Position numbers and translations under genes: made by a program. A stretch of DNA of 64,000 nt from Archaeoglobaceae archaeon. Its GTDB lineage: Archaea; Halobacteriota; Archaeoglobi; Archaeoglobales; Archaeoglobaceae. Position 1 is the first letter of the stretch, and every line of letters starts with the position of its first letter. Positions 8,435 to 15,255 of the stretch are shown in pieces. The DNA lies in assembly GCA_026988525.1 (NCBI GenBank), contig JALSLC010000004.1, positions 1 to 64,000 of the forward strand. Direction: 5' to 3'. Below the pieces are notes generated by a model. That model saw only the letters and a list, made by a program, of their open reading frames with translations. It did not search any database and was not told the DNA's origin.

Positions 8435-8450
8435 GATATATATTACTTTC
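8435..8450 (-). promoter_or_regulatory. Probable promoter of the small Cys-rich gene
   Basis: On the minus strand GAAAG followed by TAATATATATC resembles a BRE plus TATA box, about 50 bases ahead of the GTG start at 8386. Confidence 0.4.
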
Positions 8451-8567
8451 TATTTTTTTGAAAACATAATTAAAAGCGACATCAATAATGTGTAAAATTT
8501 TTAATTATTTTTAAGCTATATTGGAAATATTTGAATTCTTAGACTAAAAACAGTATAACTTTAAAAT

Positions 8568-8604
8568 TTTTAAAAAATTAGATATATTTTAAAAAATTAG
8601 AAAT
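8568..8604. repeat. Two direct copies of an 18-base AT-rich unit
   Basis: TTTTAAAAAATTAGATAT and TTTTAAAAAATTAGAAAT occur in tandem with a 19-base period, right after the stop of the actin-like gene. They differ at one position. The T-runs could serve as transcription terminators on either strand. No other role is evident. Confidence 0.5.
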
Positions 8605-8605
8605 A

Positions 8606-9595
8606 TCACTTACTCTTTTTCTTCTCTTTTTTCTCCTTTACTTCTTTTTTATTTGGTTCTACCTGCTCTTCCTCCTTATTTTCAACTATAGCCGATGCAA
8701 GTATGTAGTATCCTAAAGCATTTGCAGCTATTGGATTGTCTGGGACTTTTATTTCTGTAATCTCTTTGAAAGAATTTTCAAACCCCTCTTTAACTCCAGG
8801 CAAAAGAGCTCCTCCACCAGTTAAAACCAAGTTATCCACTATTGTTGTAGATAGACCTTCAAGCAGTAATTTAACTCTATTTGCAATTCTTTCAATCCAG
8901 TTTTTGATAAGTTTTTCGTATTCTTCAGCTATATCTTTGTAGCTGACTGTAATTCTTCTACCACTCCTAATCCTACCAACTTCTTTCTTTTCTACTATCA
9001 ATTTTGTTAGCTCTTCGGGGGTTAAATTTATGCCAGCTTTATTTCTGATTATCACTTCTATATTATCAAAAAGCCAGTCTATTCCAAGTAGCATGGTGTC
9101 TCCTTTTAAATACTCCATTTTACTCAGAACCAATATATCTGTTGTTCCAAATCCAATGTCTATGCAAACTCCAGTGTCTATTCCTAAGTATGCAAGAGTT
9201 CCAACTGGTTCCGGGAAAATAAGTGCATCTACTCCAATTTCTGATTTAATGCTCGATAAAAGCTCTTCTCTCTCCTTTTTTGATGATTTTACTGGAAGAC
9301 CCGTAGCTATTACATTTGGTTTTACGTCTAATACTTTTATAGCATATTTTGCAAGTTCTATGTAAGAGCTGTGAATTAACCTACCATCGTGTATTGGCCT
9401 TAGAGCTTCTATATTCTCTGCGTTTTCGGTTAAAGTAAGAGCTTCTTCACCTATGTATATATTTTTTGACTTTCCTGTTAGATTCCAATCTTTTTCTTCT
9501 CCATAAACGACTATACTCGGGAAAATCGTAACATTTTTCCCGTCTTTTGTCGCTTTTGTGTAGTTTGTGCCTATATCCAAACCTATGTGAACCAT
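8606..9595 (-). CDS. Actin-like ATPase (ParM/Ta0583-like)
   Basis: A 329-residue actin/Hsp70-fold ATPase. Phosphate-1 loop: GLDIGTNYTKA at the N-terminus. Phosphate-2: DIGFGTTDILVL (about 145-156). Adenosine motif: LVLTGGGALLPGV (about 262-274). The length and spacing fit the ParM/Alp group and the archaeal Ta0583-like proteins rather than crenactin or MreB. These form filaments that act in plasmid or chromosome segregation or in cell shape. The last 25 residues are almost all Lys and Glu, a charged tail. ATG at 9595 is close to the likely transcription start. It is divergent from the TlyA-like gene; the cellular role is not shown by context. Confidence 0.8.
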   Translation of the reverse strand: MVHIGLDIGTNYTKATKDGKNVTIFPSIVVYGEEKDWNLTGKSKNIYIGEEALTLTENAENIEALRPIHDGRLIHSSYIELAKYAIKVLDVKPNVIATGLPVKSSKKEREELLSSIKSEIGVDALIFPEPVGTLAYLGIDTGVCIDIGFGTTDILVLSKMEYLKGDTMLLGIDWLFDNIEVIIRNKAGINLTPEELTKLIVEKKEVGRIRSGRRITVSYKDIAEEYEKLIKNWIERIANRVKLLLEGLSTTIVDNLVLTGGGALLPGVKEGFENSFKEITEIKVPDNPIAANALGYYILASAIVENKEEEQVEPNKKEVKEKKEKKKSK

Positions 9596-9666
9596 ACTTT
9601 AAGGTCTAATTAGAATATAAAATACTTTCAGAATGGTTAATTACTGCTTTTGTACACTCTATTTTG

Positions 9667-10296
9667 ATGAGATTAGATACCTACTTAGTTAAGTTGGGTT
9701 ACTTTGATAGCAGGCAGAAAGCTAAGGAAGCTATAAAGAGAGGCTTTGTAAGCATAGACAGTGTAGTTGTGACTAAACCATCTAAGAATGTAACTGGAGT
9801 TGAAAAAATAGAAGTTAGATGTGAAGGTAAGCCAAAAGGATACTGGAAATTAAAAGAGATAGATGAGAAATTTGGTTTACTTAAAAGTGATTATGAAGTC
9901 TTGGATGTGGGCAGTAGTGCTGGTGGTTTTTTAATGTATTCCGCTGAAAAATGCAAAAAAGTTTTGGGTGTAGAGTTTAGTGAGGAATTTAGACCACATC
10001 TAATTAAAATTACTAAAAAATATAGAAATGTTGATATTATTTTTGCAGATATTTTTACGCTTGAGATAAAAACAAATTTTGATGTAATTCTTGTTGATGT
10101 CTCTCTTGATTTAAAAGATTCTTTGAAGATAGTTTCAAAATTATCTAAGAAAGTTAGAGAAAAGATGTTGCTTGTTGCGAAAGATGTAAGGCTTAACAGT
10201 GTTGAGCAAGCTAAGAGATACATTGAAAGTTGTCCTCTTGAGGTTACAAATGTTATGACATCCAAAAAAAGAGAAAGCTACTTGCTTTTAGAATAG
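9667..10296 (+). CDS. tlyA: TlyA-like rRNA 2'-O-methyltransferase (S4 + FtsJ domains)
   Basis: About 209 residues. An N-terminal S4 RNA-binding domain (RLDTYLVKLGYFDSRQKA, with GFVSID) is followed by an FtsJ-like SAM methylase domain with motif I VLDVGSSAGGF (about residues 78-88). TlyA enzymes 2'-O-methylate cytidines of rRNA. The protein is shorter than bacterial TlyA (about 270 residues) and the methylase part appears compact. ATG at 9667 is preferred to the adjacent TTG at 9664. The 3' end overlaps a convergent small gene by 19 bases. Confidence 0.8.
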   Translation: MRLDTYLVKLGYFDSRQKAKEAIKRGFVSIDSVVVTKPSKNVTGVEKIEVRCEGKPKGYWKLKEIDEKFGLLKSDYEVLDVGSSAGGFLMYSAEKCKKVLGVEFSEEFRPHLIKITKKYRNVDIIFADIFTLEIKTNFDVILVDVSLDLKDSLKIVSKLSKKVREKMLLVAKDVRLNSVEQAKRYIESCPLEVTNVMTSKKRESYLLLE

Positions 10297-10490
10297 ACGA
10301 CCTCTTTTAACCTGTCCATCACATCTAAAACGTTGTTTTCCAAATCTTCTGCTATTTTAAGCGTTTTTAGAAATCCAAATTCTTCCATGTCTTCTAACAT
10401 TTCTGGATGTGATGCAACAAAATCTTTGAGGTTTCTAACCAACAACACTACATCTGAATATATGTCATTCAGCATTATTAACATCAACAT
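10278..10490 (-). CDS. Small helical protein of unknown function
   Basis: Seventy residues, predicted to be almost entirely alpha-helical and acidic, with no cysteine and no recognisable motif. It follows the phosphodiesterase gene in the same direction after 26 bases, so it is probably in the same transcript. The exact start is uncertain because three in-frame ATGs lie within the first six codons and the Shine-Dalgarno is weak. Confidence 0.5.
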   Translation of the reverse strand: MLMLIMLNDIYSDVVLLVRNLKDFVASHPEMLEDMEEFGFLKTLKIAEDLENNVLDVMDRLKEVVYSKSK

Positions 10491-10516
10491 CGCTTTACTT
10501 TTTTTGTCAAGCAGAG

Positions 10517-10984
10517 TTACACCTCCAGTATGCTTATTTCTCCATCCTCACAAATAGCATAAGTTCTTTTTCCAGTTAAATAACCACAAACTTCTCCGGG
10601 ATTAATCACTGTTACTTTACCCTTCTCCAATAGAGGTTCATGTGTATGCCCCAAAACTAAATACTCGATTTCGCATTTTTTGAGTATTTTTACAATTCTG
10701 CTATCCGTTCCATGATATACAATACCCTCAGGGAACTCCACTATTTCTCCAATTTCCCAGTTTTTTTCATTTGATATTTTCTTTAACAGTTTCTTTTCTC
10801 CATCGTTGTTACCAAAAGCTATGTACATTTTTACATTAAGAGGGAAGAATTCCTTTAATGTAAATGGAGCTATAACGTCTCCAGCATGTACTATGAAATC
10901 GATCTTCTCTTTTTTTAGTTGTTCAACTAAATCTCTTACAGCTATCAAATTGTCGTGGGTATCTGAAATTGCTACAAACTTCAT
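10517..10984 (-). CDS. YfcE/MJ0936-type metallophosphoesterase
   Basis: A 155-residue calcineurin-like phosphodiesterase. The metal ligands are clear: SDTHDN (residues 7-12), HAGD (34-37), GNND (58-61), YHGT and LGHTHEP (about 113-119). Family members such as MJ0936 hydrolyse phosphodiesters with Mn or Ni; the natural substrate is unknown. Length is typical. The ATG start at 10984 has no strong Shine-Dalgarno. Confidence 0.88.
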   Translation of the reverse strand: MKFVAISDTHDNLIAVRDLVEQLKKEKIDFIVHAGDVIAPFTLKEFFPLNVKMYIAFGNNDGEKKLLKKISNEKNWEIGEIVEFPEGIVYHGTDSRIVKILKKCEIEYLVLGHTHEPLLEKGKVTVINPGEVCGYLTGKRTYAICEDGEISILEV

Positions 10985-11133
10985 AGGCTATTATTTTTCT
11001 CTATGTCTGAAATTTTTTATTGTCAGTTTGATTCTTTTGAATCTTCTACTTCCAATATTTCTTTTGAAATATTAATATTTACAATTTTGTCAAATTCTTT
11101 TGATATTTAATCTAAAAAATTGGAGGTAATGCC

Positions 11134-11781
11134 TTGCATATATCCGACGGAATATTAAGCCTGAAGTGGTGTGCATTCTGGTATGCCGTATGCATTCCAT
11201 TCTGGTATCTGGGAATAAGAGAAATAAGAAAGAAAAGTGAGAAAAATCCAAAATACAAGCCTATGCTAGCTTTAATGGGTGCAGCGGTGTTCATAATATC
11301 GGTCTGGCACATTCCAGTTCCAGTAACGGGTTCTTGTTCCCATCCAGTGGGAACGCCGATGGCAGCAATAATAGTCGGGTCTTTTGCAACTGTAGTGATA
11401 ACTTCAATAGCTCTATTCTTTCAGCGTTTCTTGGACATGGAGGTATCACAACTCTTGGAGCTAACACTTTTTCCATGGGAATTATGGGCACTTTTACTGG
11501 ATACGCTACTTACGTTTTGCTTAGAAAAGGCGAAAGTTCCTCTCTGGCTCTCAGCAGGCTCAGCGGAATTCGTTGGAGATATGGTAACGTATCTAACTTC
11601 CTCTTTCGAATTAGCAGTTGGACTTCACGCTAACAATGTGCTACACTACTGGTGGCTTTACTTCATGGGATACGGGCCAACTCAGATACCTCTCGCCATA
11701 GGAGAGTTCATATTCACGGCTGCCGTCGTTCAGTACATTGCCGAAAGGTCTAACGTAACGTGGGGTATCGCCTATGCGTAA
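11134..11781 (+). CDS. cbiM: Cobalt/nickel ECF transporter substrate-binding protein CbiM, with two compensating frameshifts
   Basis: CbiM is the membrane S component that binds Co2+ or Ni2+ through its processed N-terminal Met-His. The N-terminus MHISDGILS is intact, starting at TTG 11134 after GGAGGTAAT. The open frame runs without a stop to 11781. However, from about 11424 to 11552 the CbiM sequence, including the diagnostic GHGGITTLGAN motif, is in the -1 frame. The native frame resumes at SAGSAEFVGDMVTY. The continuous frame thus replaces about 43 central residues with unrelated sequence. One missing base near 11424 and one extra base near 11550 would explain this. As read, the product would probably be inactive. 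A sequencing error is the main alternative. Confidence 0.8.
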   Translation: MHISDGILSLKWCAFWYAVCIPFWYLGIREIRKKSEKNPKYKPMLALMGAAVFIISVWHIPVPVTGSCSHPVGTPMAAIIVGSFATVVITSIALFFQRFLDMEVSQLLELTLFPWELWALLLDTLLTFCLEKAKVPLWLSAGSAEFVGDMVTYLTSSFELAVGLHANNVLHYWWLYFMGYGPTQIPLAIGEFIFTAAVVQYIAERSNVTWGIAYA

Positions 11782-12049
11782 GTTCGCTATTACTTGCCTA
11801 ATTTTGATGGCAGTTGTAACTCTATCTATACTCGCCTCGGCTTACTACAGTTATAGCACTGGCAAGAGTCTGGAGGCGACTGACGATATAGTGAATGACA
11901 TGGCGTCACACGCAGCGAAAGCTAAGCCGACTGACTACCTGCCTGCTATTCCGGAGAAAATGGAACCAATAGGCTTTACCTTAGCCGGAATATTTGCTGG
12001 ACTGATAGTTGGATACCTGTGGGATGAGATAGAAGAGCTTGCGAGGTGA
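11774..12049 (+). CDS. cbiN: CbiN-like accessory membrane protein of the Co/Ni transporter
   Basis: Ninety-one residues with an N-terminal transmembrane helix (residues about 5-23), an acidic and polar external segment and a second helix near the C-terminus (GFTLAGIFAGLIVGYL). This is the topology of CbiN, the small component needed for CbiM activity. Sequence resemblance to classical CbiN is weak, so the call leans on position between cbiM and cbiQ. The ATG at 11774 overlaps the cbiM stop by eight bases. Confidence 0.65.
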   Translation: MRKFAITCLILMAVVTLSILASAYYSYSTGKSLEATDDIVNDMASHAAKAKPTDYLPAIPEKMEPIGFTLAGIFAGLIVGYLWDEIEELAR

Positions 12050-12054
12050 AAGTC

Positions 12055-12165
12055 GTGCCTCCTTGGTTTACGGGAGATGTCGTCAACGGAGTAGGAACGA
12101 CTGTTGGATTTTTCTTGGCAGCAATAGTTGGAAGGGCGATAAAGGAGATGAGAAAAAAGAAGTGA
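12055..12165 (+). CDS. 36-residue membrane peptide between cbiN and cbiQ
   Basis: A GTG at 12055 follows GAGGTGA (12044-12050) by four bases and opens a 36-codon frame. The peptide has a PPWFTGD start, a glycine-rich hydrophobic stretch (VGTTVGFFLAAIVG) and a strongly basic end (MRKKK), so it looks like a single-pass membrane peptide with its tail inside the cell. It exactly fills the gap between cbiN and cbiQ. I do not recognise a family. Confidence 0.55.
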   Translation: MPPWFTGDVVNGVGTTVGFFLAAIVGRAIKEMRKKK

Positions 12166-12180
12166 GAAAGAGGCGATTCT

Positions 12181-12909
12181 TTGTTAGAGTTAAGAAGGGA
12201 GGGCAAGGAGAAGATAAACGGAAAAGTAAAAGCAATATCCACTTTCATTCTTCTTTTTACAGTTACTGCCATGAAGGATTTATTAATTCCACTAATAATT
12301 CTTATATCATTAGTACCTCTTATAGTTAAGTTCAAAATTTCCTTTAAAAAATTGGTTTACCCAGTTTATATAGCCATAGTCGTCTTTTTAATCGTGCTGT
12401 TCACATATCCCGGAGGAGTTTTGTGGAAGTGGTGGATACTGAGAGTTACAGAAAACGGCGTTTATTACTCAACTCTAATACTTATCAAAGTTCTCACGTG
12501 CGTTTCATTGCTTTTAATACTCGCAGCTTCAACGAGAATGGTAGATATTGTTTCAGCTTTGAGTTTTCTTCCAGACGAAGTTTCTGAAATAGCCTTTCTC
12601 ATGATCAGATACATAGAAACTCTTTACAGAACGAGTTGTAAGCTTAAAATGGCTGCCAAGTCCAAAAACGCCTTCTCCAAAGAGCTTTCGTTTAAAAAGA
12701 GGATACACAACTTGGGAATACTTGCCGGAGTTTTAATATCGAGGGCAATGGATAAAGCAGAAAGAATTTATCTAAGCATGGTAGCGAGAGGTTATTCAGG
12801 AAAGCTAAGGGTAGAAAACGGATGGAAAAGAAAGGAGATTTTGCAAGTGATTTTGTTCTTCTTCTTTTGCATTTTTTTGGTTTACATAGACAGGAGGGTT
12901 GTGGTTTGA
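12181..12909 (+). CDS. cbiQ: ECF transporter transmembrane (T) component CbiQ
   Basis: A 242-residue membrane protein that couples the ATPase to CbiM. It has several transmembrane helices and the T-component coupling motif near the C-terminus (MDKAERIYLSMVARGY, about 190-205, with the conserved A-R-G core). The TTG start at 12181 follows GAGGCGAT. The stop overlaps the cbiO start as TTGA. Confidence 0.88.
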   Translation: MLELRREGKEKINGKVKAISTFILLFTVTAMKDLLIPLIILISLVPLIVKFKISFKKLVYPVYIAIVVFLIVLFTYPGGVLWKWWILRVTENGVYYSTLILIKVLTCVSLLLILAASTRMVDIVSALSFLPDEVSEIAFLMIRYIETLYRTSCKLKMAAKSKNAFSKELSFKKRIHNLGILAGVLISRAMDKAERIYLSMVARGYSGKLRVENGWKRKEILQVILFFFFCIFLVYIDRRVVV

Positions 12910-13640
12910 AAGCTGTCGTTGTTGAAGATCTCCACTACTCATACGGAGAAGTTCAGGCTTTGAAAGGAGTCAGCTTAGAAGTTGACATTGGTGAAAAGTT
13001 AGCCATTCTCGGTCCAAACGGATCTGGAAAAACGACACTGTTGCTTTGCATCGCCGGTTTAATCGAACCTGAGAAAGGCATAGTAGAAGTAATGGGTGAA
13101 AGAGAAAACTTCAGAAAACATGTAGGGATAGTCTTTCAAAATCCAGATGACCAAGTTTTCATGCCAACTGTTTTTGACGACATTGCGTTCGGGCTTAGAA
13201 ATATGGGTTTGAGTGAAGATGAGGTGAAAGCCAGAGTAGAAAACGTTCTAAGGCTTTTGAACATAGAACACTTAGCAAGTAGAAATCCCGCTAATTTAAG
13301 CGGTGGGGAAAAGAAAAAAGTTGCAATAGCTGGTGTTTTAGCAATGAAGCCTTCTATAATACTAATAGACGAGCCAACAGCGGGCTTAGATCACTCAGGG
13401 ATTCACGAAATGTTCAACATTTTGACAGAACTTAACGCTGAAGGAATTACGGTAATAGTTACAACTCACGATGCCGAATTCGCATTCGCATGGGCAGACA
13501 GAATTATTACTATGAACTCTGGGAGAATAGATAAAGCCAAGGTAAAGTTACCGGGAAAAGTTAGCGTTCTTAGCAGTCTCGAAAAACTTGGATTGATAGA
13601 AAACACGGTTTTCGAACATTTAAGCAGAATTGGGTACTAA
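12906..13640 (+). CDS. cbiO: ECF transporter ATPase CbiO
   Basis: A 244-residue ABC ATPase. Walker A GPNGSGKTT (about 37-45), Q-loop FQNPDDQVF, signature LSGGEKKKVAIA, Walker B IILIDEPTAGLD and the H-loop His in VTTHDAEF are all present. It drives Co/Ni uptake with CbiQ and CbiM. The TTG start at 12906 follows AGGAGGGT and overlaps the cbiQ stop. An upstream extension of the open frame to 12822 lies inside cbiQ and is unlikely to be used. Confidence 0.93.
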   Translation: MKAVVVEDLHYSYGEVQALKGVSLEVDIGEKLAILGPNGSGKTTLLLCIAGLIEPEKGIVEVMGERENFRKHVGIVFQNPDDQVFMPTVFDDIAFGLRNMGLSEDEVKARVENVLRLLNIEHLASRNPANLSGGEKKKVAIAGVLAMKPSIILIDEPTAGLDHSGIHEMFNILTELNAEGITVIVTTHDAEFAFAWADRIITMNSGRIDKAKVKLPGKVSVLSSLEKLGLIENTVFEHLSRIGY

Positions 13641-13842
13641 GGGAAAATTAAAAATCGTCAATGGTAAAGCCGACTACTGTTATGGAATAGTTAATTTCAG
13701 TGAAATAGAAAATCCAGAGTTTGATTTAGATGTAATAGCTTTAAATTCTTATCTGGGAGAAGTAAGAGTTTCTGTCTCAAAACAAATGCTCGAAAAGTTC
13801 TTAGAAGAAATGGAAAAAAGAAATGTTTTACTCGACATCTAA
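13630..13842 (+). CDS. Small protein of unknown function after cbiO
   Basis: Seventy residues, predicted to mix beta strands with a C-terminal helix (SVSKQMLEKFLEEMEKRN). The TTG start at 13630 overlaps the cbiO end by 11 bases, which suggests it belongs to the same operon. The 3' end overlaps convergent purD by 15 bases. No family recognised. It may be a small cytosolic partner of the transporter, but only position supports that. Confidence 0.55.
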   Translation: MGTKGKLKIVNGKADYCYGIVNFSEIENPEFDLDVIALNSYLGEVRVSVSKQMLEKFLEEMEKRNVLLDI

Positions 13843-15228
13843 TCCTATGGTTTTCCTGTATCTCATTCCCGGAAATTTTATCTTTGAAATAGCAGAATAC
13901 GCTTTTTCCTTTGCTTTATCGCAATTTTCGGCTTTTCCAACCACTGTTAGAACTCTCCCTCCAGTTGTGCTGTAATGAGAATTCTTAGCTATTCCATTAG
14001 CATAAATTATCGCTTCTTTCATAGCTTCTTCTAATCCATCTATAGGCTGATTTGTGTAATGGTCAGCAGGATATCCTGGTTTAAAGCCTTCTCTTCCTTT
14101 TAAAGCCCCACTAACTGCGCAAACTGCTACGCAACAGTGATTACTAAATTTAACATTAAATTCTTCAAGTTCCTTGTTTATTACTGCCATGGACAGTTCA
14201 TAAATATCGCTTTCAAGTCTTGGAAGTTTAGCTTGGGCTCCGGGATCGCATTCTCTAACGTTTACTTCTAAAACCTTTGGTATAAGTTTATCACTCTCTT
14301 CTACGAGCATTATTACTGGATAGAGTATTCCTCTAAAGTCGTAGTTATTTATTATTGGATTTACGACCTCATCCATAATTTTTTCTTCGACTTCTCTATT
14401 AACTGCTGGGTGAGGGCTAATAGCACCCATACCACCTGTGTTTGGATTTATAAGTAATCCTTTTTCCATCATTTTCTTTGCATCTTCCAAAGTTATGTAC
14501 TTCTTTCTTACACCCATATAGAAGTTTCTCATCCCTTCTACATCGTCTGGATCAAATGCTCTTTTGTAGTCTCTTGCGTGACTAAATGTTTTGGCCGTTT
14601 TGCCATCAGTTATAGCTGTAAATGCTACTTCTATACCATAAAGTCTCTCTTCTATAACTACTTTATTTCCAGCGTCTCCAAACTTCTTTTTTATCATTAT
14701 TTCTTCTAAGGCAAATATTGCTTCCTCTACGCAATCACAAACGTAAACGCCCTTTCCAGCAGCTAAGCCGTCAGCTTTTACTACAACTTTTTTTCCACTT
14801 TCGAATTGTTCTTTAATGTACTCTTTTGCATCTTCAAAATTGTCAAAATTTTTGTATTCGGGAACGGGGACTCCTATTTTTGATAAGAAATCTTTCGCCC
14901 AACATTTACTTGCTTCTATTAAAGTTTGACTCTTTTTAGGACCAAAAACAGAAAAACCCTCTTCTTCAAGCCTATCAACAATACCTAAGCTGAGAGGTTC
15001 CTCTGGACCTATAAAAATTAGATCGGCATCCAATTTTTTTGCAAGTTTAACTATTCCTTCAATATCTCTTATTGATTTTACTTCCTTAGCTTGTTTACAC
15101 TTTGGAAAAAATTCACTTCCTGCGTTTCCGGGAGCCACATAAACGTTTTTAACTTTTTCACTTCTCGAAAAAGCATGTGCTATTGCGTTACCTCTACCTC
15201 CAGCATCTACAACAACTACTGTACTCAT
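13828..15228 (-). CDS. purD: Phosphoribosylamine-glycine ligase
   Basis: A 466-residue ATP-grasp ligase that makes GAR from phosphoribosylamine and glycine in purine synthesis. The N-terminal domain starts VVVDAGGRGNAIAHAF, a variant of the usual GxGGREHA motif with no His at that point. ATP-grasp core motifs are VVKADGLAAGKGVYVC and GGMGAISPHPAV, then EVNVRECDPGAQAKLPRL. A C-terminal domain ends in the TTGGRVLTVVG segment. Length is slightly above bacterial PurD, as common in archaea. It is convergent with the cbi operon. Confidence 0.95.
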   Translation of the reverse strand: MSTVVVVDAGGRGNAIAHAFSRSEKVKNVYVAPGNAGSEFFPKCKQAKEVKSIRDIEGIVKLAKKLDADLIFIGPEEPLSLGIVDRLEEEGFSVFGPKKSQTLIEASKCWAKDFLSKIGVPVPEYKNFDNFEDAKEYIKEQFESGKKVVVKADGLAAGKGVYVCDCVEEAIFALEEIMIKKKFGDAGNKVVIEERLYGIEVAFTAITDGKTAKTFSHARDYKRAFDPDDVEGMRNFYMGVRKKYITLEDAKKMMEKGLLINPNTGGMGAISPHPAVNREVEEKIMDEVVNPIINNYDFRGILYPVIMLVEESDKLIPKVLEVNVRECDPGAQAKLPRLESDIYELSMAVINKELEEFNVKFSNHCCVAVCAVSGALKGREGFKPGYPADHYTNQPIDGLEEAMKEAIIYANGIAKNSHYSTTGGRVLTVVGKAENCDKAKEKAYSAISKIKFPGMRYRKTIGLDVE

Positions 15229-15255
15229 ATCAAAAAATGGGTTATCAAAGAATAT

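Noticed and set aside
11334-11633. A separate 99-codon gene inside cbiM
   Set aside because: Its central part is the displaced CbiM core (GHGGITTLGAN), and both ends are nonsense; it is explained by frameshifts in cbiM.
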